A stretch of DNA of 64,000 nt from Gammaproteobacteria bacterium (GCA_013151645.1 JAADHU010000051.1:174984-238983); one strand, 5' to 3'. Positions 18,076 to 31,300 are shown, numbered from the stretch's first letter. Notes: a model not told the origin generated them from the sequence alone. A program made the numbers and translations.

Positions 18076-19671
18076 CGAATCTGTGCGGCGCAGTCGTGCG
18101 TTATGGGCATTAAGAATGCCGAGTTGTCGCTCAGCCTCCTTGCTGCTCCAGCCAAGTTCGGACGCTGCCGCAGCAGCAATCGATAACGTCAGGTGTGCGC
18201 CAAGATTGGCCGAGAGGCCAACCATCAGGCGCCGATGCACGATATCGCTCAGACACAGCGCGAATTCGTCGCGCACCGCGAGGGCGATTTCAGCGGCCAG
18301 CACCGTACCCTCGGCATCCAGTGCCGCGCCCAGTTCCGGCTGTGCCGCTACGATTTCCTGTAACCGTCGTACACGCCCGCCATAAATCATTGCAATTCTG
18401 TGTCGCCCCTCGGCCGACAGGGAATCGATGCTAGCCAGTGTCTCCTCAGCCGCTTCTGAATCGGTTGCGCCCGGTAAAGGAACGTCGGCAGTGCGGCAAG
18501 CGGAAGGATGATTGCCGGCCATCTTTTGCACTTTGTCCACCGTCTGCCGGGCAAGATTTCGGTAGGTGGTAAGCTTGCCACCGATAATCGAAATCAGTCC
18601 GCGCGCACGACCCCGGTGCTTTTTGATAATGTGCTTTCGGGTCACGGCCGATTCAGGGCCTTTTTTCCGATACGGCAGCGGCCGAACACCTGCATACGCG
18701 AAATCGATACCTTCCGGCTTGAGCTTCGCTTGTGGAAAAACGCGATTCGTTTCATCGACGAGATAACGAATCTCTTCGTCACTGGCCTGCACATCTGCAG
18801 GATCAATGTTCACACGAATGTCCGTGGTACCGATCAGATATTGCTTATTCCAGGGAATAATAAATATCGGTCGCCCATCGGCATTCGCTTCGACATAGAC
18901 CGCATCTTTCGGCGCGCCGCGGAAAGGTGCCACAACGATGTGACTACCCTTTGTACCGCCCATTAACCGCCGCATTTCTGCATTGCCTAGAGCCAGCACC
19001 CGATCAACCCACGGACCTGCGGCATTCACGACCACGGGCGCGGTAACCACCGCATCGTCCTCGCTCTCCGCCGGCCGATAATGGATACGATGATAGCCAT
19101 CATCGCGGAAACGAATACCGGTTACCGGGCTGTAATTTTTTACCGTCGCTCCGGCTTCCGCGGCCGCGATGACATTCTCCAGCACAAGCCTTTCCGCGTA
19201 GGTCACCTGGGCGTCGTAATACTGAGCTCCGCCACGCAACCCGTCTGAATTGATACCGGGCTCAGCGTCAATCAATTCCTGGCGCGATAGCATGCGATGT
19301 CGAGGCAGATTCTTGCCCAGCGAAAGCAGGTCGTACGCCATCATGCCCAGGCGCACAATGGTGCGACCGCGTTTGCTGCCTTTATAAATCGGGATGGTAA
19401 TGCGGATACGCTTCACGAGGTGAGGCGCGATGACTTGCAGATGACGGCGTTCGTGCAACGACTCGTAAACCAGCGGCAGCTCCCCGTATTCGAGATAACG
19501 AAGTCCGCCGTGAATCAGTCGGCTGGACCAACTCGAGGTGCCGCTACCAAAGTCGTGCGCTTCAAGGAGCAGTGTACGGATTCCGCGCATTGCCGCATCG
19601 CGAGCGATGCCGGCACCGTTGATACCACCACCGATGATGATCAGATCATACTGCCGGACGTCGCCCGTCAT
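18070..19671 (-). CDS. glpD: Aerobic glycerol-3-phosphate dehydrogenase
   Basis: A 533-residue FAD enzyme oxidising sn-glycerol 3-phosphate to dihydroxyacetone phosphate and passing electrons to quinone at the inner membrane. The FAD Rossmann motif DLIIIGGGINGAGIARD opens the protein. SSRLIHGGLRYLEYGE and the IIGGKLTTYR motif are characteristic, and the C-terminal GlpD domain is present. Full family length. Its ATG overlaps the proA stop by one base (TGATG), so it is the last gene of the ilvH-proB-proA-glpD operon. The matching glycerol kinase is 38 kb away. Confidence 0.95.
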   Translation of the reverse strand: MTGDVRQYDLIIIGGGINGAGIARDAAMRGIRTLLLEAHDFGSGTSSWSSRLIHGGLRYLEYGELPLVYESLHERRHLQVIAPHLVKRIRITIPIYKGSKRGRTIVRLGMMAYDLLSLGKNLPRHRMLSRQELIDAEPGINSDGLRGGAQYYDAQVTYAERLVLENVIAAAEAGATVKNYSPVTGIRFRDDGYHRIHYRPAESEDDAVVTAPVVVNAAGPWVDRVLALGNAEMRRLMGGTKGSHIVVAPFRGAPKDAVYVEANADGRPIFIIPWNKQYLIGTTDIRVNIDPADVQASDEEIRYLVDETNRVFPQAKLKPEGIDFAYAGVRPLPYRKKGPESAVTRKHIIKKHRGRARGLISIIGGKLTTYRNLARQTVDKVQKMAGNHPSACRTADVPLPGATDSEAAEETLASIDSLSAEGRHRIAMIYGGRVRRLQEIVAAQPELGAALDAEGTVLAAEIALAVRDEFALCLSDIVHRRLMVGLSANLGAHLTLSIAAAAASELGWSSKEAERQLGILNAHNARLRRTDSS

Positions 19672-20951
19672 CAGAGTCGCACCTGCCCCGAGCCACGCAC
19701 GACGTATTTGTAAGTCGTCAGCTGTTCCGCGCCAACCGGGCCACGGGCGTGGATTCGCCCGGTCGCAATGCCAATTTCCGCACCCATGCCGAACTCACCG
19801 CCATCGGCGAATTGCGTCGATGCGTTGTGCAATACAATCGCACTGTCCACCCTGGTAAGAAACTGAGCAGCCGCGTCGGCATCCTCGGTGATGATACTTT
19901 CCGTATGACCTGAACCGTAACGACCAATGTGTTCAATAGCGTGATCGATATCGTCGACGATTCGACAGGAAATCGCCGCGTCCAGATACTCCGTTGACCA
20001 GTCCTCCTCACCGGCCGGATGCACCTGCACAGACAACGCCCGGACATTTTCGTCGCCGATAATCTTGCAACCCGCGTCAATCAGGGCACTCAATATCTGC
20101 GGCAGGATACGGCTCGCGGCCAACCGATCCACCAGGAGTGTCTCGGCCGCTCCGCAAACGCCTGTACGGCGCATCTTTGAGTTAACGACGACATCGATCG
20201 CCATCGACGCATCGGCAGACGCGTGTACGTACACATGGCAGATACCGTCAAGATGACCGATCACCGGGACACGCGCCTCTTCCTGCACCCGTTTCACCAG
20301 TCCTTTGCCACCGCGAGGAATGAGCACGTCAATGCTATCGACCATCGAAGACAACATGTAGCCGACCGCAAATCGATCGGTAGTTTGCACCATCTGCACA
20401 GCCGCAGGATCCACGCTGGTCTGACCGAGCCCATCGTGCAGGCACTGATAAATCATCTTGTTCGAACGCAAACTCTCACTACCACCGCGCAAGATCACGG
20501 CATTGCCCGATTTGAGGCACAGTCCGGCGGCATCGGCTGTCACATTCGGTCTGCTCTCGTAAACAATACCAATGACACCAAGCGGAACGGTGACACGCTG
20601 AATGTGCAGCCCGTTCGGACGCTCCCATGCAGCTATTTTCCGGCCGACCGGGTCCGGAAGTTCCGCAATCGCCTCAAGACCGGTCGCCATCGCCTCGATA
20701 CGTGCGTCATCCAGTGCGAGTCGATCCAGCATCGCAGCGCCGAGTCCTCTCTGCGTCGCCGATTGCATATCGTCCTGGTTCGCCGCCAAAATGCCTGCCG
20801 ACCGCTCACGAATCACGCCGGCGACGGCCAACAACGCGGCATTGCGCTCGGCTCCGCTGCATAGCGCAAGTTGTGCCGCGCCCACTCGCGCCGCCTTACC
20901 GATTTCATCCATCATCTTTGAGATCGGTATGGATTCTATTTCATTGGTCAT
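19671..20951 (-). CDS. proA: Gamma-glutamyl phosphate reductase
   Basis: The second enzyme of proline synthesis, reducing gamma-glutamyl phosphate to glutamate semialdehyde with NADPH. The 426-residue product matches ProA (about 417). The catalytic cysteine is in TGVCGAAETLLVD, and VYESRPNVTADAAGL and ILRGGSESLRSN are ProA motifs. The ATG at 20951 has GGGA nine bases upstream and overlaps the proB end by 11 bases. ATG at 20960 is an alternative, and a much longer frame inside proB is rejected. Translationally coupled with proB. Confidence 0.95.
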   Translation of the reverse strand: MTNEIESIPISKMMDEIGKAARVGAAQLALCSGAERNAALLAVAGVIRERSAGILAANQDDMQSATQRGLGAAMLDRLALDDARIEAMATGLEAIAELPDPVGRKIAAWERPNGLHIQRVTVPLGVIGIVYESRPNVTADAAGLCLKSGNAVILRGGSESLRSNKMIYQCLHDGLGQTSVDPAAVQMVQTTDRFAVGYMLSSMVDSIDVLIPRGGKGLVKRVQEEARVPVIGHLDGICHVYVHASADASMAIDVVVNSKMRRTGVCGAAETLLVDRLAASRILPQILSALIDAGCKIIGDENVRALSVQVHPAGEEDWSTEYLDAAISCRIVDDIDHAIEHIGRYGSGHTESIITEDADAAAQFLTRVDSAIVLHNASTQFADGGEFGMGAEIGIATGRIHARGPVGAEQLTTYKYVVRGSGQVRL

Positions 20952-22092
20952 TCGTTGCATTCCCGGACCCGGATCTCTGGAAAACCACCAAGTCATCGCG
21001 GTGCACGAGAACCGAGCCGCTGCAATAACCAAGCCTCGCTTCAATGTGTTCCGACTGACAACCGACAATGGCGACCGCCTCTTCGCTGGAGTAGGTCGCC
21101 AGACCACGGCCCAGTTCCACACCGCCGGCGTCAACCAGCGTTACGACGTCACCGCGGCGGAATTTTCCGCTGACCTCAATCAGCCCAACGGGTAGCAAAC
21201 TACCGCCATTCGAAAGCGCCCTCGCCGCACCGTCGTCAATACGTAGCTCGCCACCGACCACCAGCATTCCGGCCAACCACTGTTTGCGTGCGGCAGCTGG
21301 CGTCCCCTCCGCAGGAAAGACGGTGCATTTGCCACCATCAGCCAGCGCCTGCAACGGATGTTCGACGGCGCCACACGCAACTATGGTGGCACAACCAGCG
21401 TGAGTAGCAATTTTCGCGGCCTGAAGCTTGGTCAGCATGCCGCCGCTTCCCACCGCCGACCCGGTCGTGCCGGCCATCGTAATAATTTCTTCAGTGATCT
21501 CGTTGACCACCGGAATATGTCGGGCGGCCGTGTCGATATTCGGATCGGCGCTATACAGACCATCGACGTCCGACAACAATACGAGACCGTCCGCCATCAC
21601 CATTTGCGCGACGCGTGCCGCAAGACGATCGTTGTCGCCGTAGCGAAGTTCATCCGTGGCAACGGTATCGTTTTCGTTTATGACCGGAATCACTTTTAGT
21701 TCCAGCAATTTCTGCAGCGTGCTCTTGGCATTGAGAAAGCGACGCCGATCCTCGGTATCGCCCGGCGTCAACAGGATTTGCGCGGCCGTAATTCCGTGTT
21801 TCGCCAGCGCCTCCTGCCATGCCTCAACGAGTTGCACCTGGCCGGCCGCTGCTGCCGCCTGCAATTCTTCCAACCGCGAGCGGCGTCGACTCAACCCCAG
21901 TATGCTGCAACCCAGCGCGACCGCACCGGAGGAGACAACCAGGACCTCCTGTCCGGCGGTGTGCAATGCGGCAATATCCGCTCCCAACTGCCGCAGCCAG
22001 ACACGATTAATCCGGCCACCGTCATCTATCAGCAGCGCGGATCCGATTTTGACAACCAGACGTTGCAATCGAGCAAATTTGTTGCCGCTCAT
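20941..22092 (-). CDS. proB: Glutamate 5-kinase with PUA domain
   Basis: A 383-residue kinase phosphorylating glutamate as the first step of proline synthesis. The N-terminal amino-acid kinase fold shows VVKIGSALL, VSSGAVALG, PVINENDTVATDELRYGDND and VGSGGMLTKLQAA. A C-terminal PUA domain (about residues 285-365) is present, as in E. coli ProB. Feedback inhibition by proline is known for the family. It starts nine bases after ilvH ends, so both are in one operon. Confidence 0.95.
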   Translation of the reverse strand: MSGNKFARLQRLVVKIGSALLIDDGGRINRVWLRQLGADIAALHTAGQEVLVVSSGAVALGCSILGLSRRRSRLEELQAAAAAGQVQLVEAWQEALAKHGITAAQILLTPGDTEDRRRFLNAKSTLQKLLELKVIPVINENDTVATDELRYGDNDRLAARVAQMVMADGLVLLSDVDGLYSADPNIDTAARHIPVVNEITEEIITMAGTTGSAVGSGGMLTKLQAAKIATHAGCATIVACGAVEHPLQALADGGKCTVFPAEGTPAAARKQWLAGMLVVGGELRIDDGAARALSNGGSLLPVGLIEVSGKFRRGDVVTLVDAGGVELGRGLATYSSEEAVAIVGCQSEHIEARLGYCSGSVLVHRDDLVVFQRSGSGNATNDQ

Positions 22093-22101
22093 CGACGTAA
22101 A

Positions 22102-22623
22102 TCAGCCGGTCAGGCGGTGGTGTTTCGCATACGACGACAGCGTGACTTCTCCTTTTGAGACGGCAACGCTACCGCCCCGCGCCACAGCCTGCAGCTTACC
22201 GATTCCGGATGCCGTATCAACGAAGGCATCGACTTCCGCGATACGACCGATCAGCTGAATCGTAAAACTGTCGAGTGAGTCGTCCAGAATATCGGCGCCG
22301 AAGTCTGCAGCGAGTGCCGTTATTGTCGTCAATCCATCGGCATTGATTTTAAGTTTTACTATCACCAGCTCCCTCTCAAAATGCTCACCCAGCGTCATAT
22401 CATGGATGTTCAATACATCCACGAGCTTGGCGAGCTGGGTGTTGAGTTGAGCAATCGCCGCATCGGACCCGGAAACGACCACCGTCACACGCGACACACC
22501 GGGGTCGTCGGTTGGCGCGACATTAAGTGAATCGATGTTGTAACCGCGACTCGAAAACAGACCGGTCATGCGTGTCAAGGCACCGACTTCGTTTTGCAGC
22601 AAGACCGAAATTACATGGCGCAT
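22102..22623 (-). CDS. ilvH: Acetolactate synthase regulatory (small) subunit
   Basis: A 173-residue regulatory subunit with the ACT domain MRHVISVLLQNEVGALTRM then GLFSSRGYNIDSLNVA, and the C-terminal ALS_ss domain. It binds the large subunit and confers valine feedback inhibition. Unusually, the large subunit gene is not downstream but divergent (start about 155 bases away on the other strand), while proB, proA and glpD follow ilvH. Length matches IlvH/IlvN of about 160-170 residues. Confidence 0.93.
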   Translation of the reverse strand: MRHVISVLLQNEVGALTRMTGLFSSRGYNIDSLNVAPTDDPGVSRVTVVVSGSDAAIAQLNTQLAKLVDVLNIHDMTLGEHFERELVIVKLKINADGLTTITALAADFGADILDDSLDSFTIQLIGRIAEVDAFVDTASGIGKLQAVARGGSVAVSKGEVTLSSYAKHHRLTG

Positions 22624-22708
22624 CGGCGTATTTCCTCGGACAAAAATTGAGTTCCAGTGAAACCATTTTCCGGCTCACGTAGTTTGAATGTTGGTTCAGT
22701 TGGTGAAG

Positions 22709-22723
22709 TATTGCAATGCAATA
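22709..22723. promoter_or_regulatory. Short dyad (TATTGCA-N1-TGCAATA) in the ilvH/ilvB divergent region
   Basis: A perfect 7-bp inverted repeat around a single base, 86 bases upstream of the ilvH start and shortly before the candidate ilvB starts. Its position suits an operator shared by both genes. No regulator is identified. Confidence 0.35.
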
Positions 22724-22778
22724 AAAATTAGTAAACACTCGCGTGAAATCCGTCACTGACGCAAATGGCATTCGCACA

Positions 22779-24629
<1,851 letters not shown>

Positions 24630-24660
24630 TAGAGACAGCAGGCCCGTCAGCCGGGCCCCA

Positions 24661-24689
24661 AAAAAAAGCCGGGACATTGCTGTCCCGGC
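24661..24689 (-). terminator. Rho-independent terminator of the first TonB-receptor gene
   Basis: Stem GCCGGGAC/GTCCCGGC with a six-base loop. On the minus strand it is followed by a run of eight or so T, 28 bases after the receptor stop. A second GC hairpin (GGCCCG/CGGGCC, 24642-24658) next to it lies after the ilvB stop and may help end ilvB transcription, though it lacks a T tract. Confidence 0.85.
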
Positions 24690-24716
24690 CCTGATTTCTT
24701 GTCCCTGTTGCCGGTC

Positions 24717-27700
24717 TTATTGCATCGTGTAGTCGACACCAAAGAAGAAATATGACCCGCGCGGACTTGCCGGGAAGGCATTCTCGGTTATGAACGGCCG
24801 CTCGTCCGTAACGTTCTTAATGCCGCCATAAACCATGATGTCTTCGTTCACGTCGTAGCTGACACTGAGGTCATGCCGCCAGAATGCATCCCGGAAGACA
24901 GTGCGGCCGTACAGCGTTTCGGCAACCTCAACTTCGATACCGCCGTAAAGCATCTCGCCCAGGTACTGCGACTGCCAGCCAACTCGCAAATCGCCGTACA
25001 TCCAGTTAAAGAATATGTTGCCTGCCAGATCCGGCCGCGTGAGCTCAAGAAGTTCCGGGTTGGCGGCGGTAGCGTCCAGCGGGTTGTCGAAGTTGTTAAT
25101 CTTGTCAACTGACGTTCCCTGAACAGTGATATCGAATCCGTGAGCACCGAGGTCAAATTGATACTTGGCGGCGAAGTCGACGCCGCTGGTCTCAACTTTG
25201 ACAAAGTTGATCGTCGATTGGCGCAGGAAAACGAAACCACCGAATTGCACAGAATTGGCATTGGTATTGCGCTCTGAAAGGTCACAGAAATTCGGATTCA
25301 GTACCGCTGTTTGATAACAGCCATCGACGATGTTCTGCGAAGAAACCGCCTGAATTGCGTCGTCAATCGAGATATCCCAATAGTCAACCGTCAGGCTGAG
25401 GCCTTGAATGAACTCCGGTTGAAACACGAAACCCGCCGTCAATGTCTGCGCCGTTTCTTCCTGCAAAAGGCGGTTACCGCCTGTGACGCCGCCGAACGAG
25501 GCTGAAAGGGGATCGACAAAGGCGTAGCTTCCCGTCCCGAACGTCGGGTCCAGGCCGATCGACGCGAACACCTGCTCACAGTTCGCTTGCGTCTGGGCAG
25601 CTAAGGTCGGGTTGTCCTGCGCGATAGCGTTAATTTGCGCCACATCGCAAGGGTCGTCCGGGCGAAAGTTGACGCCAACTTCAGGTCCGAAAAGTTCTGT
25701 TATGTTCGGCGCCCGAACGGCTTCTGAGTACGTGCTGCGAAAGGTCAGCGAGTCAATCGGTGTCCAGACCAGGTTGGTCTTCCAGGTTGTTGTCTTGCCA
25801 ATCGTTGAATAGTCCGACAGTCTGCCGGCGAACTCGAGCGTGAGTTCACGCGCGGCCGGGAGGTCAGTCAGCAGCGGAATCGACACCTCCGCGTAGTAGT
25901 CGCTGACGTCATAACTGCCAGACTCGTTCTTGACACTGGTCTGCGGCCGGACGGTCAGCGATTCGTTATCGGAAAAATCCGATATCTGCGAACCTGCCGG
26001 GAAAGGCGCACCGGCGGGAATAACGCCGCGCTGGTAAGGGTCGAACCGGGCATTAGACGACTCATCGCGATATTCAACGCCCGCGGCGAATGAAATCGCA
26101 CCGGCCGGTAACTCGAAGAAATCCGACGTATCACCGGTCACGAAAGCGGAGAAAACAAACTGATCAAGTATGAGTTTATCCCATTCGTCGACCGTCATGA
26201 AATCCATCGCAGCCTGGGTTATGCCGCCCTGGCCGTTCCAGATATCCAGCGGCACACAACTGCCATCGCCGGGCGTGAAGGAATAGTAACCGCGCTCATA
26301 CGATGGAAAATTAAACGGTGTCGTTCCCGGCGGGGCCTGCGGATCCACCGAGGACCGGCAAGCCGGCGAGCCAGTCGCCGGATCTGTCACTGCATCAAGC
26401 GCCGCGAACCAGCGATCCACGACAATCTGATTTGTCCTGGAAATATTCTGTTCCATGCGCCCGTAATTTGCACTGACTTCGTAATTCCAGCCGTTTTTCA
26501 TTTCACCTTCGATGCCGAGCACCGCGCGCGTCGTATCACGTTCGGTTTTACGTTCCGCGCCAAAACCGATCGGATCGATCGTAATGCTCACACCGCCCGT
26601 TTGTGCAGCGATTGCTTGCAGGAATGGCGGCAGGAAAGGATTGTCAGGTTGTCCGGGGATCAGGTCCCAGGCTGAGTTAACGCCGTTGAATATCTTCGTC
26701 TTCTGCGTCACGTATTTGAATTCGCCAAATACCGTCGCCGATTCGTTGATATCAAAGTGACTCATTAAATTGAGCGAGACTTTGTCGTCCGGCAGCAGGA
26801 AGGAATAGCGATCGTTCCGGTAAACGTCGTAGGAACTGCCCCCGAAGCCGGTAAAGTTGCCAGAGACGAGGCCATCTGTGGCGACCGTGTATGAGCCGTC
26901 CTGATTGATATTCCAGCAACCGCCAACCGCACCAAAGGCTGCCGGTGCAAAAGTTGAATTGTATCCGGTAAAGGATTGCTGGCAGTCCGGTACACCGTTA
27001 CCGTCCAGGTCGGTCGCTTCATTCGGGTCAAAGCCGCCGAACCCGAATCCCTCGCCCGCCGCGACCAGGCCGTAGGCTGACGTTATTGGAAAAGTGAATT
27101 CCGGCAGGACTGCTCGCTGAGGCGCTGTTGCACCCCGTTCGATCAGCGCCAATTCAGCCTGCGACAAAGAGCTGGCGGTCAACGAAGTACCGAACGCTGT
27201 ATTGTAGTCGGCGATAAAACTTTCGGCCGTTGGAATCGGCAAGCCGTAGTTGATCAGGCCGGTGTTGTCGTAATTATAGTATTGCTCGAAAAGCGGTGTC
27301 GAGCCACCTATATCGCCCAATTGAAATCGCAGTGCCGGGTTTACCCAGTCACCGCCAGTTCCAAACTGCGCACCCGGCCGATCGCCCATTTTCAGGCCTT
27401 TGTCCGTTCTATAGTCGACGGAAACGGCAACGTTGCCGCGATCGCCTGCGAAATTGGTACCCCAGGTCGCGGTCAATGCTGTCTGCGCGCCATCGCCTCT
27501 GCTCGAAAGACCGTAACTGGCATCGATGTTAAAGCCTTCGAAATTGTCCTTCATGATGAAATTGACAACGCCGGTAACCGCGTCCGCACCGTAGATGGCG
27601 GACGCGCCACCCGTCAGCACTTCAACACGCTCGACCAATCGCATCGGGATCGAGCCAACATCCACTGCTGCCGTACCCTGCACACCGCCAACATGACGAC

Positions 27701-28076
27701 GACCGTCAACCAGTACCAATGTTCGGTTTGCGCCAAGCCCGCGCAGATTCAGAATGTTCGCTCCGTCAGAAAATGCCGAATCAATCGAGCTTTCTGACGA
27801 CGTCGAGGAAAGCAACGCCGGGATATCGTTAACAACGTCGGTCAATGAAAATTCACCCGACATTTGAATTTGTTGCTCGCCGACGGTCTGAATAGGCAAA
27901 GCACTGGTGAGATTTGCATCACGCCCAATACGCGAACCTGTCACTGTAATTTCGTCGACCTGCTCTTCTTCCTCTTCGGCCGAAACGGCCTCGAGGGACA
28001 GACCCAAACTCAAGGTGGCAAGACCACCAAACGTGATTGCGTGGACGACACGCTTCCGATTGAACACAAATTGCAT
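24717..28076 (-). CDS. TonB-dependent outer-membrane receptor
   Basis: A 1119-residue receptor. The signal peptide ends near LEAVSA, then a TonB-box-like segment DEITVTGSRI, the plug domain (NILNLRGLGANRTLVLVDGR, then GASAIYGADAVTGVVNFI) and a long beta barrel follow. It imports an unknown ligand through the outer membrane using TonB energy; the size and plug style fit receptors for carbohydrate or peptide oligomers. The start at 28076 has AGGGGAAA upstream; an earlier ATG (28097) is less likely. The next gene upstream is a second receptor with its own terminator, so the two are transcribed separately. Confidence 0.93.
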   Translation of the reverse strand: MQFVFNRKRVVHAITFGGLATLSLGLSLEAVSAEEEEEQVDEITVTGSRIGRDANLTSALPIQTVGEQQIQMSGEFSLTDVVNDIPALLSSTSSESSIDSAFSDGANILNLRGLGANRTLVLVDGRRHVGGVQGTAAVDVGSIPMRLVERVEVLTGGASAIYGADAVTGVVNFIMKDNFEGFNIDASYGLSSRGDGAQTALTATWGTNFAGDRGNVAVSVDYRTDKGLKMGDRPGAQFGTGGDWVNPALRFQLGDIGGSTPLFEQYYNYDNTGLINYGLPIPTAESFIADYNTAFGTSLTASSLSQAELALIERGATAPQRAVLPEFTFPITSAYGLVAAGEGFGFGGFDPNEATDLDGNGVPDCQQSFTGYNSTFAPAAFGAVGGCWNINQDGSYTVATDGLVSGNFTGFGGSSYDVYRNDRYSFLLPDDKVSLNLMSHFDINESATVFGEFKYVTQKTKIFNGVNSAWDLIPGQPDNPFLPPFLQAIAAQTGGVSITIDPIGFGAERKTERDTTRAVLGIEGEMKNGWNYEVSANYGRMEQNISRTNQIVVDRWFAALDAVTDPATGSPACRSSVDPQAPPGTTPFNFPSYERGYYSFTPGDGSCVPLDIWNGQGGITQAAMDFMTVDEWDKLILDQFVFSAFVTGDTSDFFELPAGAISFAAGVEYRDESSNARFDPYQRGVIPAGAPFPAGSQISDFSDNESLTVRPQTSVKNESGSYDVSDYYAEVSIPLLTDLPAARELTLEFAGRLSDYSTIGKTTTWKTNLVWTPIDSLTFRSTYSEAVRAPNITELFGPEVGVNFRPDDPCDVAQINAIAQDNPTLAAQTQANCEQVFASIGLDPTFGTGSYAFVDPLSASFGGVTGGNRLLQEETAQTLTAGFVFQPEFIQGLSLTVDYWDISIDDAIQAVSSQNIVDGCYQTAVLNPNFCDLSERNTNANSVQFGGFVFLRQSTINFVKVETSGVDFAAKYQFDLGAHGFDITVQGTSVDKINNFDNPLDATAANPELLELTRPDLAGNIFFNWMYGDLRVGWQSQYLGEMLYGGIEVEVAETLYGRTVFRDAFWRHDLSVSYDVNEDIMVYGGIKNVTDERPFITENAFPASPRGSYFFFGVDYTMQ

Positions 28077-28294
28077 CGAGATTTCCCCTATTGGCAACGG
28101 TTAAAACATGATTCCGCAACTATTATTTTTTTTGTCGCGCCTTAAATTCGGCGGCATGAACGCATTAACGGCCTCACTCATAGACGTTCTGACGAAAAAT
28201 GTCAATGCAAACAGTTGCAAGGACCAACGAATTCGAGGCTTCTGATTCTGGTGCACGCCACCGCGCAGCAAGCTCTTTATAGCATATCCGACAC

Positions 28295-28325
28295 AAAAAA
28301 AAGCCCCGACCATTACGTCGGGGCT
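28295..28325 (-). terminator. Rho-independent terminator of the second TonB-receptor gene
   Basis: Stem AGCCCCGAC/GTCGGGGCT with a six-base loop. On the minus strand it is followed by eight T. It lies about 70 bases after the stop of the receptor gene at 28396. Confidence 0.88.
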
Positions 28326-28395
28326 TCGTCAGCGATTGTCGGCCCGCCTGCTGTTACCAGTGGGCTTTTTGTTACAGATAATCGCTTGTCAGGTC

Positions 28396-31300
28396 TTACC
28401 AGTTACCCTGAAGGGTCAAGGTAAAGTTTCGACCCAGTAGCTCAGGTGTACCATAGAAGCCACGAGCCTCCTGGATAAGGTCCGGCTTACGATTCAATAC
28501 GTTGCCGATACCCAGCTGGATCATCGTCGTTTCCGGTGCACCGGGGAACAATGAATCAAGGCTGTAGGAAACCGTTACGTTGTTGATGTAACGGGCGTCA
28601 GCCTTCTGACGTCCAATGCCATTTACGGCGAACCGATCGTTGCGGAACGTGTCCAGATACGGTTTGCCGGAGTACAGCGTACGCCAGAAAATGCGCGTGT
28701 TCTCACCGCTCCAGATAAAGTCAAAAGTACCGGACCATTCGGGATCTGCGTAGCCACCGATGGTACTGTCAGCCACCTCACCCACGACCGAGATATTGCG
28801 TTCGATTGGATGATCGAAGCGCATGCGTGTCTGGAAGCTTCCAAGTGAACGCGCACCCAGCGAGTCACTGATTCCAGCGAGCAACGAAGATACTTCAAAT
28901 TCATATTGAATGTTCATCTGCAACGACTCGTACAGGAACAATGCCGCGTTGGACTGTCCCGTCGTAAAGTCCACCACCTGACCGCCTGCGTCGCGCGTGA
29001 ACGCGTCGCAGCTCGATATGTTCGGGAAGGAGGTAGAATCAAGACACGACGTCATTAACTGTGTCAGTCCAAGCACCTGAATCGCATCGGAGAGCTCGAT
29101 ATTGATGTAATCAGCCGTGAACAGAAGGCCCTCGATCGCGCTGGGCTCGAAAGTAAGTCCGATTGTGTACGATTGCGCGGTCTCATTGGAGAGGTTTGGA
29201 TTGCCGCCCGTCCTGCCGATCGCCGTGGCATTTACGACCTCGGAGGTAAAGTTGCCCGGGTCGTAATTCGCAATACTCGCCGTACAGTTTGCCAGCCTGG
29301 TCGCTGGAACCGGGCCGTCGGCGATAAAGCGACTGTCACAAGGATCTCTTCCCGTCGAGAAACTCTGGTTTTGCGGCGCGAACAACTCCACGAGGGAGGG
29401 TGCTCGAATCGACTCAGTGTAATTCGCACGGAACGACAGACCGTTGACAGGGGCGACGCGCATGCCGACCGTCCAGACGTCCTGGCTACCTGCGAGAGAG
29501 TTGTCGATCTTGCGATACGCACCGTTCAACTCCGCAAATTCGAGGAAGCTCCAGTTCATGTCGGAATCGACGAGAGGAATGACGACTTCTCCGTAGAACT
29601 CGTCGGTTTCATACTGGCCGCCCGTTTCCGCAAACGGCGAGGAGCGAGTAATCGGGATTTCCGTGCCGGAACCGGGTGTGAAAAGCGCAAACTCTCTGCG
29701 ATTTTCATAGCCGAGGTTGACAGCCGCCCAACCGGCGGGCAATTCGAACAAGTCGCTGCCAATATTGACATTGAACACGCTCTGCTCGATCTCGGAATTC
29801 GTCAACTGATCGGCGGTCACCCAGTCGCGCGCTAATTCGGAACGAGCGCCTTCACCGAACAGGTTCAGCGGAGCGCAACCCTGCACGAACGGCAGGTCAC
29901 GGTCCGTAACGCCGCTGCCGCTGACACCGGATACGTTACCCAGCGCCGCCTGGAAGACTGACTCGCAAACAATATCGCCAACCCCGGCTGAAGTGGTGCC
30001 GGAGAACGCAAGGATTTCCTGCTCGTCCACAAGCGCCAGATCGGCAACACTCAGACGACGAGCGTCAAGCGCACTGAGGAATCGGCCGTCCACAATACCT
30101 TCCCGCGTTGTCGTGCCGCTCGATTCACCGTGGGTCGCACTGATGGACCAAAAGACGTTGCGTTCACCGACCTCGAAGTCGCCTTCCAATGCCGCCGTTG
30201 CCTGCCACAAGAACTGCTTTCGTTGGTTGGATGAGTCGATGATATCGTTGTTGAATCGATTCATATAAAACTCTGATGCGCCGATATCAGACAGCAATTG
30301 TTGCGCATCCGGATGCAGGAATGGATTGTCGGCCTGGAACAACAACGCGCCACTGGTACCACCAAAAATAAAGGTCTGGAATCCACCCTGGTTAACCAGT
30401 TCATCGCCCCACGAATTGGAGAACAGGACGTCTGACGAGAAAGTCACGTTGTCGGTCAAGTCGTAATTCATGCGGGCAGTAAAAACTTCACGTTCCAACG
30501 GTGATTGAATCTGTGCCACATCGTCGAAGAAATCCGGACCACTGCCACCCAGCGCGAAGAACGCCGAACCCGAGTAGTCCTGGCCCGGTATGTAAGGGAC
30601 CAGATTCGAATTGCTGTCGAACTGGTAGAAGTTGCCGTCCTGCATTGTGCCGACACCGAGCGACGGCAGCGTGACTGGACCCTGAGAGATCTGACCAGAA
30701 TTGTTGAACAGGTTGATACGCCTGTCGCGGTATATAAGCCGGAAATCATTGGCCCCTTCTTCGTCGCCGAAGAACGGATCATTCGCGGTAAAACGGGGCC
30801 TGGAATTGAGCAGCAGCCCTTCCTGGCGGCTTGATTCCATGGACATCGTCACGTTGCCGCGACCGTCCGAGAAGTTGGCACCGGCGACCAGCGATATGCG
30901 CTCGAAATCACCGTCTTTTTTCGATGAAGCGCCGCGCTGCATGGTGACCTGCACGCCTTCGTACCGATCTTTGAGAATCACGTTAATCGTACCGGCAATC
31001 GCGTCCGATCCGTAAATCGGAGCACCACCAACGCTGATGGTTTCAATGCGCTCTACGAGGGCAATCGGGATGACGTTGAAGTCAACCTGTTGACCACCGT
31101 TTTGGCCAAAAATGGACGGTGTGTTGGCCGATACGAAGCGACGGCCGTTAACCAGGGTCAGCGTTCGTTGCGAACCCAATCCGAGGAAGTCGACGAAGTT
31201 CTGGCCGACCGAAAAACTGTTCTGCGCACCAAATGGCGACGCGTCGGGTGTACCAAAACTTGGAATCTGGTTCAACGCATCGGCAATATTGACGAACGCG

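Noticed and set aside
20223..20864. 213-codon plus-strand frame
   Set aside because: Lies opposite proA, which carries all catalytic motifs.
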